A stretch of 64,000 nucleotides of DNA. It comes from Coffea arabica. Lineage: Eukaryota > Streptophyta > Magnoliopsida > Gentianales > Rubiaceae. Below, in pieces: positions 45,701-57,045 of this stretch; positions within the stretch are counted from its first letter, which is position 1; every line of letters begins with the position of its first letter. The position numbers and the translations under genes were made by a program. Location of the stretch: NCBI RefSeq assembly GCF_036785885.1, contig NC_092322.1, forward strand, positions 12,112,466 to 12,176,465, given 5' to 3'. Under the pieces are notes generated by a model. That model was given only the letters and a program-made list of their open reading frames with translations. It did no database searches and had not been told where the DNA came from.

Positions 45701-47985
45701 TTGTTTGACATTCTATCGTTTGGAAATCTTTGAGACTTTTGAGCGTTTTCACTTGGACTTGAATGACTTCGTGTGTTTGCAATTAGATCCTAAAACATTT
45801 GCACTTTTAACCCCCTAAGTTTCCCCCTTGTCTTGTTATGGTCCAATTAGTTGAATAATTTAATCACTTTTGTCACTCTAGAATCTTAATTGCTTTTGGT
45901 TTGCTTTGACGTGATTTTGGGTAAGACGTTTAGTGAATTTTAGGATGCATTTTGAGGATCAATAAGTTTTAATAGAATTTTTTAGCTTGGATTTGTGTTC
46001 TAATCACATTTTTGCATTTGATTTTTATGGGGCTCATCTTAAGTCATCAATCTTGGTATTTTATTTTACTCTCTTTTCAGAAATTTTCAGTCCTTCTAAT
46101 TAAGTCCCTCTTGCATTAATTGCTTTGTACATGGTTGGTTTGTCTATGTAAATACTTTAGTTGACTCAATTTAGTGTTTAACCTTCATTTTTTATACTTA
46201 ATTTTTGTTTCATGTGATTATTTGATAATTTAAGTGGTACCTTGACCTTTTTATTATTTTGGAGGGTAAGTTAGTAATTTCACTACGTTAGGGCGTCGCT
46301 TCAAGGGAGGTACACTCTATCCTTCATTTGCACTTCATTTGACCCTACGTGCTTCTACGTGTTATGTGAATATGCATGCCTACTCCGCTTTCCTTACCTC
46401 CTTGCATGCATTTACTTGCTTTTTACTTTTATTTAAGTTTTATGGGGTATGTGTACACCTCTTGGCTTGTAATAGATAGGGCTCGGAGAGCATCTGGTCC
46501 ATTTCCCCTTTCCCTTTATGTTTTCACGGGGTATGTGTACACCTCTTGGCTTGTAATAGCTAGGGCTCGTAGAGCATCTGGTCCATTTCCCCTTCCCCTT
46601 GGTTGCTTGCTTTTGTTGTTACATGTTAAATTGCTTTAGTAGGCTCTTGCATCTAGTCGAGCATGCTACGTGCTACGTGTTTACAAGCGTTTTGGCATGT
46701 CTACTTGCTTTCATAACCATGAATGAATGGAATGGATGAATGTACGTCACCACACTAGTCCAACGCTAGTTGTGGCTCAGTATTTCATTAGGAATTCATA
46801 GAAAGGGCTAGTCCAACGCTAGACCCTTAGGGATTTCCCTTCATTAGCATATCATTTGCTTGTTCACCACATATCACGCATTTTCCTTAGTTTTATCATT
46901 TGGCATGATCCTCGAACCCGTTTTCCCTCCATTTTAGGATTTTTGAATTTCATGCTAGTTATAGGGTTCATTTTGCTTGAGTGTCCCCTTCTGATAAGGG
47001 AAACGAGCGAGTGTGGCTACTCGATAGCCTTAGCACGCTAGTTTCGCCTTCTAATCAAAGGGAAAATCAAGTCGAAAAGTTAGGAGTCCACCCCCGTACC
47101 CGACTTGTTGCATTCCTCTAGGGTCATACTTTCATTTTTATCACCTACATACTATTTTAACCACATTTTTTCACATTTCTTAAACCATACTTTCTCACTA
47201 CATTTTTCTCGTCACGTGCTCAATTTCACCTCACAAATGGAATTCCACCTTACCTTATATATCTATTATTCTATTTTTACACACTTGCACACAAAAAACA
47301 TTTGAATTTTATACAATTTCACACATGCACCTTTTTATACATTCGCACACTTGCACTTACATTTCTTGCATCTTTCATACACTTTCACACTTGCACACTT
47401 AAATTTGAACTCTCATTTGCATTAATCGACCTCTATGAGGTTTTCCTTTGTTGGCCGCCACAATTCATGTGGTTTGGGACCAAAAGCCTCACAAGAGACA
47501 TCGTAGAATTTAGGATTGCATTTTCCTTTCCGTTTTGCATTCATATAGTCATATCCAACGTGCAATACATACATTGGGTAGAAAATTAGGAAAGGTAAGG
47601 TTAAGTCGCGCAACTAGCCTTGGCTAGGTCAAAGGGGTGCCTTGGATTCTATCCTTGCCTTCTCCTTTGTCAAACGTGACTCCCGAACCTTTTTCTTTGT
47701 CTTACGTGGACTAGGAGTCGTTTTTAAAAGGGTTTTACTACTTTGTCTTTAAAAATTTATTTTTTAGGTGACTTGGTACACCTTAATCATTACCAAGTGG
47801 CGACTCCAATTTCTCATTCAAAAACCCTTTTAAAAAACTATTTTTTGGGTCAAATCGTCGCTTTTTCCCAAGTCCCATTGAGACCCATGTCTTTTCAACT
47901 CACAAAAATCATTCTCCAATCACAATTGAATCAAAAACATCTTTCTCAAACCATTTATTTATTTATCAAAAAATGGGGCGCGACA
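42735..47985 (+). repeat. 3' long terminal repeat (5,251 bp)
   Basis: Near-identical to the 5' LTR. Differences I saw include a 7-base deletion near 43688 (GAGAGCT missing), a longer G run (18, 43641-43658) and scattered single-base changes. It ends at 47985, directly before the ATTTG target duplication. Confidence 0.95.
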
Positions 47986-48205
47986 ATTTGAATATCTTAT
48001 CGGGCATTTTACCTAAAAATCTAATATTTATTAGAAATTTCAAAATTAGTTCAAATTTTTTAATTCTTCCTGAAGTATAGATTTCGCTTTTTGAATTAGT
48101 GACTTCAAAGTCACATTTTGAGATGATGATGCGACTTTAAGTGACTTTATAACAAGCAAATTAAAGACAAATGATGACTAAAAATAAACTAACTAAAGTC
48201 TCCTT

Positions 48206-48695
48206 TTTTTTTGATAGAAAACTAGAGAAATTCATTAAGGTGAGGATAAGTCTGCCAAAATTGCGGAAGAAAGAAAAGGTGGTGGAGAAGAACTCCAACT
48301 ACAAATATTTGAAATAGACCTGGCATTCCTAACTAATAAGTGGACAGGCACATTTGCCTGCCTGGGGACCCAATTAGCCTCCCATGCGGCGAAACTCTGT
48401 AAACTAAGAAGGATATAGTCTAACAGCACCCTGTAGGTTGAGTCATCAGATTCCATAAGCTTAATCATGTTAATGATCTTCAGAGAGTCGCCCTCCAAAA
48501 TAATCTTGGGCTCCTTCCACTGAAGCAGTAAGGAAATTGCAGTCTTTGCAGCATAAGCTTCGATGACCTCAGGGGAGAAGATACCGAAGATTTTGTGAGA
48601 GGAACTTGCAACAAAATTGCCCCACTCATCCCGCACAACAACTCCAACACCGGAGCAACCATATTTGGAGAAAACTGCACCATCGAAGTTGGCCT
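48206..48695 (-). mobile_element. 5'-truncated LINE with RNase H domain and poly-A tail
   Basis: An insertion of 490 bases is flanked by a perfect 12-base target duplication TAAAGTCTCCTT (48194-48205 and 48696-48707). On the minus strand it ends in an A run, as LINEs do. Its frame encodes a plant-LINE RNase H: FDGAVF (first Asp), GVVVRDEWGNF, EVIEAYAAKTAI (Glu), ILEGDSL (Asp), W.PRQANVPVHLL, with the stop at 48235-48237. The 5' end is cut inside the RNase H domain, the usual result of incomplete target-primed reverse transcription. Confidence 0.88.
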
Positions 48696-48938
48696 TAAAG
48701 TCTCCTTAAATGGCGACTTAAAGCCACAATTCGAAATTGTGACTATGAAATCACACTTTCAAATGACAAAATCTTTACTTTTGGAAGAATTAAAACTCCT
48801 ATATGCGAAGGACAAGGCGAGTGCCTGTTGCCCCGCCTCCCGCCCTGTTTTAACCCATTTCTATCCCTGCAGGGCGGGGGCACCCTTAGAAACATCAAAT
48901 AACAACCAGCAGAAAAAATTTTATTGGTGTCGTCCCAA

Positions 48939-50715
48939 TTAATTAGTTGATTTCTTTAACACCTTAGCCGTCAGACCATGCTTCATACGAAGAATAATAG
49001 AGGTTGCAGGGGTTGCCACTGGTTGATCCTTTGCTATCTTGGTACCTACATGAAATTGGTAGTTGAACAAACTTGTAGCAGCAATAGCTTTCAGTCTAGC
49101 AAAAGCCAACTCTTTCCCCGGGCAAATCCTGGGACCTGAGCTGAATGCTACGAACCTGTTGGATGTCAAAGGCTTTAAACACCATGTCTTCGAAATCCAT
49201 CTCTCTGGCTAGAATTCAAGACAATCTTCTCCCCATATCCACCTCATTCTTGCCATAGCATTAGTACAAATAACAACTCTTTTGTTCGCTTTCACATGGT
49301 GACCGCTTGGAAGCAAGTCAGCTTTGATGCAAGTTCTCGACTGAAAAGGACTTGATGGAAAGAGCCTTAATGTTTCACACATGGCTGCATGGAGATAAAC
49401 AAGTTTTTTTAACTCTTTTAGGTCGAAAAATATACGCGTACGTGATTCAGTTGCCCTTAAGTTTACCGCAAGTTCTTCTCTAATCTTGGATTCAACAATG
49501 GGGTTCTTCGAAAGAAGCCAAAAAACCCAAGATAAAACTGGTGAAGCTGTATCCGTTCCTGCAAATATAATTCCTTTTACAATTTCTCTCATAGTGTAGT
49601 CTTGCTCCCCAACTGATTCCAGGAACTCCTCCTCATTGTAAAAAAATGTGATTGCATCTAAACTTTCCTCACCATGCTCGGATTTGGAAATATTGCTGGT
49701 TTGCTCTTTCCAAATTTTGATGCATTTTGCTGCTGCATCATCCAGGACTTCGCAAGCTTTACTGAGTCTCTTCTCTGCACCAACTCCCAGCCACCTTTGG
49801 AACATCCAAAATCTTTCTGGGAGAATATGGCGAAGCAGTATCACATCACTAGCATCATGCAAGGCTTCCAAAACAACATCTTTTGGCAGTCCAACGCAGA
49901 GGGAGCCGCGATTTTTGCCACTGATCATCATGAATGTTGCATCAAGCATAGCCCTTTGGAACACATCTTGCAAATCTACCGTAACCCTGTGTTCAGAAGC
50001 ATGATCCAAAACTGGAACAAGCCCTTTTTCAAGAACTTCCTGGTTTATCCTAACCGTGAAATGTTGCAACTGTTGGTTGTGGAAAAAAGCGAGAGCGAAT
50101 TTCCTATGAAACCTCCAATCCTTTATGTCCGCGGCAAATAGGATCTGCCCGTAGGCCGAGAAAATCCTTCTGGTGTCGGGACCCTTGGGATAATTGGATA
50201 AGTTTGTGCTCAGTAAATGCTGCACGTTCGCAAGATCAGCGGTGAGAATCATATCCCTGTTGCCAAACCAAGCACTTGGGATCCTCGGTGACATGTTTTC
50301 TATGTCAATCCAATGCCACCAATAATATTGTGCCAAGTGTCATGTTATTATTTACATTTTAATTTTTTAATAATTTAATTTGGCTTGATTTAACACAAGG
50401 GTAAATAATAACATGACACTTGGCACAATACTATTGGTGACATTGAATTGGCATAGAAAACATGTCACCGACGATCTCAAGTGCAAACCAAGGTCCTTTA
50501 AACTCAAAGGTGCCGCCACAGAATTCTATAACTTCAGTGACGTTGTCGAATATAAAACTGGTTGGCAGCAGCATGGACAACGTCCCAATGAGGGGCCAAT
50601 TACGGGGTTGCCCATTCCTCGCGCAGAAACAAAGAAAGAGTAGAAAGGCAACCGCTGCTATGATTACTAGAGCTATAGAATTTGAAAATGCAAATATGTA
50701 GGCATTTGTTGCCAT
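48939..50715 (-). pseudogene. CYP96A-type cytochrome P450 pseudogene
   Basis: A single-exon P450 of about 500 codons, with start ATG at 50713-50715 and natural stop at 48939-48941. It begins with a membrane anchor (ALVIIAAVAFLLFLCFC), the hinge NWPLIGTLSMLLP, GTFEFKGPWF, then SNYPKGPD. The I-helix oxygen motif is AGTDTASP, the ExxR motif ETLR and the haem loop FSSGPRICPGKE. Intronless structure and sequence fit CYP96A, whose known member MAH1 hydroxylates wax alkanes. Two lesions destroy it. A foldback element of 211 bases (50273-50483) splits GPWF from GNRD, with a 9-base duplication of target. A TAG at 49209-49211 replaces the codon before PERWIS. Everything else is open, so loss was recent. 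Confidence 0.9.
50273..50483. mobile_element. MULE-like foldback MITE inside the P450
   Basis: A 211-base element made of two 83-base inverted arms (50273-50355 and 50401-50483) and a 45-base AT-rich spacer. The ends read CACTTGRGATC. Exact 9-base duplications CAAACCAAG flank it (50264-50272 and 50484-50492), the size made by Mutator-type transposases. Removing it and one duplicate restores a continuous P450 frame, which proves the insertion border. Confidence 0.93.
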
Positions 50716-51555
50716 TTAGTTTCAGGCTAGGATTGATTTTGGGCTAGCAGTATTTGCCGTACGCTAAGAAGGTTTAATAGTGGTCCAGTGTCTGCGTTGC
50801 AAACTCATTTTTCGAACTTATGAAATATCATCCTATGAGTTATAGCAAGCAGCCAAGCACAACAGCACAAGATTTGTCGATCTCAAGCAATCTGCACGTA
50901 TATTTGTATAAACAGGTTCGTGAACGTTCCCGATCTAAGCTGATATATCTTCAGTCCATGGTTCGAAGACTCGGCCGAGACCGAGACGTCTCGGCCGAGT
51001 CGTAACCGTCTCGGCCTAGGTCGAGACGATACCGCGATGAATCGAGACCGAGATACTCGTCTCGCCGAGAAATCGGCCGAAACGTCACCGCGACGGGTTG
51101 TTACGGTCGAGTCACCCCGAGTCATCCCGAGTCAAGGTGAATTTAACAAAAAAATATATAGAAAAAAAGCAAAAAAAAGAATTAAAAAATGTTACAATTC
51201 GAGGACCTCTCTAGTGCCTATATCGAACCATGGCTAGTACTGATGATCCTTCATACGGGGAAAGAAATGCGAGTGATGGACAAGTTGTAAAAGATTTCGT
51301 GGGGCCTTCTTTAGATTAATTATAGTGGTTCCCTATTCTATTTCCAGACATAATTGGAACAAGCTCACCGGACATAATTGGGAGAAGCACTGGGACCGCA
51401 GCTCAATTACATTGACCCTTGGAGTAAAAACTACAGCTAGATCCTAACACATGAGAAGGAGAAGTCGAAGGTTGAAATCATTCATTGAAAAATAGAAACA
51501 AATTTGTCACAGTACTATCACGTGAAAAGATGCGTTTTCTTTTCCACCTTGGAGG

Positions 51556-51644
51556 TGTACTACCTTCACTTTACTTTGAAGGTACTACCTTCACTTTACT
51601 TTAAAGGTACTACCTTCATTTTACTTTGAAGATACTACCTTGAA
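51556..51644. repeat. 25-bp tandem repeat inside the hAT element
   Basis: Three full copies and a part copy of a 25-base unit (GGTACTACCTTCACTTTACT start), at 51556, 51581, 51606 and 51631, with one or two differences each. Confidence 0.9.
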
Positions 51645-52795
51645 TGGTCCACGTTAAACATACTACCTTCACTTTACTAAATTATTGGACTAGTAGTGTT
51701 GCAGAACGTAGTAATCCTTTCCGTTTCCTTCAATTCTTCTTCATGGTAACTTAACTCTGTCTTCTTGCCGAGCTTTGGAATTCCAGAGTTTTCATGAGAG
51801 TGGGGGCATAAGTACTGATGGTTTTGCAATGTGTAGACTAAATAGCAGTAAAGAGATGAATAAAGCGAGGGAGGAGAAATGGGAGGTGAGTCCCAAGGTT
51901 TTGGGTGAAAGGGAAGCAGAAAGAAATGGAATGGATTTGTTTACAGCTAGAATGAGGTGGTGGATTCTCATCTGAGGGCAATCACGACATTATTGCTTTG
52001 CTCATGTGTTGTTCAGTTGATGCCAGTAGGGAATTCTTGGGGGCCTAGGTTGTTGAATAGCTGGCCGTCCTGCTCTTCCCTCCTGCTGATAGGTATCCTC
52101 AGGTGGAAATTAGCAATCTGCATTCACAAGTGACTCCAAAGCGTGAGTAAATCGCGTCTTTTTACCGGCTTTTTAATAGTTAGCAATCTTGGAGGTTGGA
52201 TTTGTACTTTGCTTACTAATCCATTGCGATGCTTACTAAATTATTCTTTTTTCCAAGAATAATTTTTCCTCTATAAATTTAGTAATCCTTATGTATAAAT
52301 CAAAAACTTTTGTAATTCTTGGACGACTAGGTTGCAAAGTGAGTGAAAAATCATATCTAGTTATATATATATATATATATATATGACGATGGTTAACAAA
52401 GAAATTGGAGAGATATGAGAATTGCTTCCATTGTACGTGTATATTTTTGTGCTAATAGAGAGGGACATTTAGTATTATCTTCCAACTTATTATAATACAT
52501 AATCATCCTGGTGATCATGATCATGAACTAAAAACTATAGGAAGATGGAGAGCTAAATTATATGTTTAAGTTAATCACCCATCAACAAACAAAATGCCGA
52601 AGTTCTTATAATAAATGAAAAAATGATCATTGTTGCAGGTTTACATTATAGATTAGATGTTTAACTTACTAATATAATAGAAATAAATTATTATAATTAT
52701 AAAATGTTAGAAACTGCTTGTTGTATTTTTTTTCATATATCTTTAATTATTTTGTGATGTATTAACCATTTATAGTGATATGTGTAATAGTTACA

Positions 52796-54388
52796 ATGAC
52801 GAGCAAGGATATTGGTTGGAAACATGGTAAACCCGTGGGAGGGAATAGAAAAATTGTGAGATGCAATTATTGTGGAAAAATAATGCACGGTGGCATTACA
52901 AGGTTAAAAGAACATGTCGGTCATGTCATAGGACAAGTTAAGCCTTGTCCAAGGGCCTCAAGTGAAGTTAGAGATTTAATGAAAATGCATCTAAAGATTG
53001 GTAAGATTCAAAGAGCTACAATAAAACAGAAAAAAGAAGAAATATTGAATTCTTTCCAACAAGAAAGTATGCATGGTAATTTCAACATGGTTGGCGACGA
53101 GGAGGACGAAGTCTTTTTTGAAATTGATGAAGAAAGTCGGATGGCGTTGGAAAAAAAACAAATGAAGCAAGCAATTAGAGAGAGCCAATACTTGCAATTT
53201 TTAGACGAACAACGAAGGCATTCGGTATCTGGGAGTCGACCTTCTATGTTTATGTCAGGTATGATTTGTAAACTAAAATATTATAACAAATTTGATACTA
53301 TTTTATTAAATATAATTACATAAAGTTGCGATGTCCAGTCATTCATTTTTTTTTGTTAAATATTGTGAATTTTAGGGAATATGGGTGTTGGCACTTCAAA
53401 CCCAACGACTTCTGAAAATAAAAGAGGATTGTCACGTAATTTCAGTGTCAGACAAGCAGATGAAATGACAAGCAGAGGAATTGACTCACATATGTTTCCT
53501 TCGAAACAAAAATCACTCAAATCAATGTTTGCGAAGGAAAATATAAAAAGAGTTAGTAAGGCAGTTTCAAAGTTTTTTCATTTCAATGCTATACCATTTC
53601 ATGCAGCTGACAATCCTTATTATCAATCGATGATTGATGAAATTGCCAAAGCTGGTTCTGGTATTAAAGGCCCTTCAGCTTATCAAATTGGAAATGAATA
53701 TTTAGATGAAGAATTTGAAGAGCTTGAGAAATATCTTGGAGATATTTATGATAAATTTTCAACTTTTGGTTGTACACTTATGTGTGATGGGTGGAGCACT
53801 CGTACAAAACATCCAATAATAAATTTTATGATATACTGTGATAGGCACATGATATACCATAGTTCAGTTGATTGTACCAATATTAAGAAAACTGCTGAAT
53901 ATATTTTCAAGTTAATGGATGAGGTAGTAGAGGTTGTGGGGGAAAAAAATGTTGTGCAAGTTGTGACAGATAGTGAATCTAGTATGAAAGCAGCTGGACA
54001 ATTGTTGATGAAAAAAAGAAAAAATCTTTTCTGGTCACCTTGCGCTGCGCATTGTATAGATTTGATGTTGGAGGATATTGGCAAAATGGATAATGTAAAA
54101 GAAACTATTGCTCAGGGGAAGAAGATAACAAGTTTCATATATAACAGTGACAAAGTAGTGAATCTGATGAAGACATATACAAAAAAAAGGGAACTGCTAC
54201 GTCTAGGTATCACTAGATTTGCAACTGAATTCATTTCTATGGAAAGTCTTCTTCGGCATTGTACAGAACTGAAAAGAATGTGCACCTCAGATGAATGGGC
54301 AGAGTTTAATAACACTACCAAGAGATTGATCAAAATATTCCAACTTTATGCTATAAATAAATCTTTAGTTTGTATTGTTAATGGTTGA
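52796..54388 (+). CDS. hAT-family transposase, C-terminally truncated
   Basis: Two exons, 52796-53258 and 53376-54388, give 491 residues. Residues 15-45 form a BED zinc finger (C23, C26, H40, H43; RLKEHVGH). A coiled-coil-like charged stretch follows (EESRMALEKKQMKQAIRESQYLQFLDEQRRH). The DUF659/hAT core shows the aspartates of the RNase-H-like fold in LMCDGWSTRT and VVTDSESSMKAAG, and the block CAAHCIDLMLEDIG. The protein stops soon after DEWAEFNNTTKR, where full-length relatives have about 200 more residues including the hATC dimerisation domain. Sequence after 54388 is only AT-rich and leads to the right end, so the tail is really missing here. The start is the ATG at 52796, next to the zinc finger. 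Confidence 0.8.
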
Positions 54389-54687
54389 TATTACTTTTGC
54401 AATTATTAGTTTTAAAATTGTGGTCTATGTTATTTTGATTTTATTTGTGATGCCATTGTTTTAAATAATTAAAAGTACTTATCGTGTGTAATATGTATAA
54501 AAATAGTACATTTTACAAATTTTCTTTTGTTATTTTTTATTATTTTTGTTTAGCATACTTTTTTTTTATATTATTAACAGTTTTTAGAATATTAAATGTT
54601 TTAAAATTTGTGTCTCACTGAGACCGTGACCGATATGTCGAGACCGATGTGGAACGTTCTAGGCCGCGACCGCGACTTTGAACCATG

Positions 54688-55010
54688 ATCTTCACAGCCT
54701 GTAGTAAGATTACAGGGGAACGGAAAAGAATTGATAAATGCCTGGGATTGTGATTTCTCAGCCAGGTTTTGTGACCAGTTGTCCGAAAATATCAAGATTA
54801 TAGACTCGGTAGCTTTAAGTTGTGAACGTCTATAAAATGAATCATTGGTAGTGTTCTAATAAAAAGAAAAAGGAAAAAAAAAATCTTTCAATTGAATCCT
54901 AACTTTATTTCTAAACTTTAAATGTACCACCTCCCAAAATGAACAAGATTTCTTAAAACCTCAAGCATTCATATTATAGCTGCGATTCAAAATCAAGCGT
55001 CCGAGATGCA
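54688..55010. other. Short spacer between the hAT element and its MITE
   Basis: About 320 bases of ordinary AT-rich sequence; nothing recognised. Confidence 0.6.
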
Positions 55011-55367
55011 ATGGTTCAAAGACTCGGTCGAGACTGAGACGACTCGGCCGAGTTGTTACCGGAATGGGGCTTCCCGATCCGATATAGGGACGAAATGACT
55101 CCGATGTAATGATCGTTGAGAACTCGGCCGAGACATATCCGAAATGGATAGAAACGATCGAGTCGTCCTGAGTCATCCCGAATCAATTCGAATTTTTATT
55201 ATTTTTGCTAATTTTTTAATTATTTTTATTTATCATATTTTTTATAATTTTTAAAATATTAAATATTTCAAAAATTTATGTCTTGTCGAAATCACGATCG
55301 ATATGTCTAGACCGATGTGAAACAGTCCGGGCCGCGACTGCAGCCGCTACCAGGACTTTGAACCATG
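55011..55367. mobile_element. MITE derived from the neighbouring hAT element
   Basis: About 357 bases starting ATGGTTCAAAGACTCGG and ending GACTTTGAACCATG. Its first half resembles 50957-51140 (TCGGCCGAG words, GAGTCATCCCGA) and its second half resembles 54520-54687 (TTTTTAGAATATTAAAT-like, ACCGATGTGRAAC, CCGCGACYG). It has no coding capacity. The flanks share GATGCA, close to a hAT-size target duplication. It is an internal deletion product of the same family, only 0.3 kb away. Confidence 0.82.
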
Positions 55368-57045
55368 GATGCAACTATTGTTCTTTTTCTAATTTCATAC
55401 TCAAAAAGTAGCAGTGCACACGATGGAAGTTTCAACTGGTAAAAAACCATTGATTAATTTTTCTTCTTCGCCAAATACTTTCATATCATGTGGTAATCAT
55501 TTCTACCTGTGGACATTCATTTCCAGCAAACAACTGAACGACAGGTCGAATATTGAACACGACTAACCCAGCTGAAGCTAAGCGTATCAATATATTAAAT
55601 CCAAGAAATCAGCATAGCTGTGCTGGTAATCCTCTTGACTCGATTGGTAGATTGCCACTTGATTGCACGTTTTGTATCTAGATCCTGTGTATCATACAAG
55701 ATAACTAAACCTTTGGTCTACTGCCAGAACAATTTGATGGGCGAAGATAGAATCCTGGAGACAACTTGCAATGGACTTTTTTGTTTCTTTTTTCACCAAG
55801 AGAAAATGTTAAAATTGAAGATTCTGAATAAATTTTGTACTAAAGGATAACTTTTTTAAAGAATGCACCTTTCAGGGTGATGCAAGAGGTTTTGCAGAGA
55901 TTGGTGGGTGGTCAAAGAGTAAATCCCTGTGTTCTGCATTAAATTATATAGAATAGCATTTCATAAAAAGTCATGTTCCAACCACTCCGCAACTCGGCCA
56001 TCAAAACTTCAATTTTTTTTTTTTTTTTATAATTGTCTCCCATAGTTCCTTTTTTTTTTTTTTTTTCTTCTTTTGTTTAAATTCAAGAAGCTATGGTAGC
56101 AATTAAACTCAATATACCTAGCTAGCTTGGTAATGCAAGTACTAGCTCTTCATGTCTACCCATCCAATTGGAGACAACTAATTAAATCTGAGGTTATTCT
56201 AATTTCATGTTAATGGTTATCCCACCATTTGAGGGTGGGTTGTAGTATTGATAAATTTCTATTATGGGTTTATTGTAATCTTATTATTAGAAAAAAAAAT
56301 GCATAGTTAGAAGGCACTGGACATGGATATGTGAATGAGTTAGGTATTATCAAAATCCCATCAAAATGTATCATTTTTTGATTTATATGTGTAAGTCTAA
56401 ATTTACAATTCCACCCCTATCCAAACCTAGAACCAACGAGATTTAATCCTTCGCTTCAAATTTATAAATCTAAATAGCAAGGGATATCAAGTATTGATCC
56501 CACGAGAAAGAGTGAAGAGTGATCTATTACCGATAGCAGTTAAACTTCTTTATTATTTAGACAAATACAAGTACAAGAAATTAAATATATACTACAAACA
56601 TACAATAAAAGAAAGTAAAAATTACAGTTAAAGGTTTCCAAGGTTATGGAATTCTTAACTTCTTTTACAATTGAATGAGTGTTATTATCTTGGTTAAGTT
56701 ATGATATAATTTCCTAATATACGCGATATCTATTTTTACTAGTGTACTGATCACACTTGTAACAAATCCATATGTGCTTTCATGGTCACGAAACTAGCTA
56801 CAGGTTTATTAGATTCTACAAAATTATATGGTACAAAATCACAAAGGTGCACCTTTATTTTTGTTAGTATACTACCTAAATTTAACGCTTCCTTGAACTA
56901 GCATTAAATCCCAACTTTTATTGGTGATTCAATACTTTTATATTATCATAACTAATGGCCTATTAATCATGATTAGATAAGCAAAAATACTAAATAATTT
57001 GTTCCAAAAAAAATAGCATCAAATAACCAAACAAACAACACAAAC
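55368..57045. other. Intergenic stretch ahead of the third GDSL fragment
   Basis: No gene recognised. Sequence at about 56390-56560 (CAAGTATTGATCCCACGAG) has the flavour of an LTR-retrotransposon leader or LTR, but no partner repeat was found. T-rich runs lie near 56010 and 56050. Confidence 0.45.

Larger units (their letters stand above)
28933..47985 (+). mobile_element. Giant non-autonomous LTR retrotransposon with gag only (TR-GAG-like, Tat/Ogre-related)
   Basis: The element spans 19,053 bases. LTRs at 28933-34182 (5,250) and 42735-47985 (5,251) start TGTAGACACC and end GGGGCGCGACA. They are flanked by identical 5-mers ATTTG (28928-28932, 47986-47990). A primer-site match TGGCGACTCCACTGGGG lies at 34185-34201, two bases after the 5' LTR. 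The polypurine tract AAAGAGGGGCAAAC directly precedes the 3' LTR. The 8.55-kb interior holds a leader, one gag, long non-coding sequence and tandem arrays. I found no protease, reverse transcriptase, RNase H or integrase motifs. By eye the LTRs differ at roughly 17 substitutions plus small indels, so insertion is recent. Very long LTRs, the gag sequence and 3' arrays are traits of the Tat/Ogre lineage. A gag-only build matches what has been called TR-GAG. Confidence 0.93.
50957..54687 (+). mobile_element. hAT transposon with BED/DUF659 transposase
   Basis: Ends CATGGTTCGAAGACTCGG (left) and its approximate inverse CTTTGAACCATG (right) bound 3,731 bases. The flanks share ATCTTCA (50947-50953 and 54688-54694), with three extra bases on the left. 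The left subterminal region (50965-51130) is packed with TCGGCCGA/CGAGAC palindromes. A 25-base tandem repeat (51556-51644) and an AT microsatellite (52362-52384) follow, then the transposase. The terminal sequences recur in the MITE at 55011-55367. Confidence 0.8.

Noticed and set aside
49674-50141. Plus-strand frame of 155 codons over the P450
   Set aside because: It is antisense to the P450 coding sequence, which carries all the family motifs.
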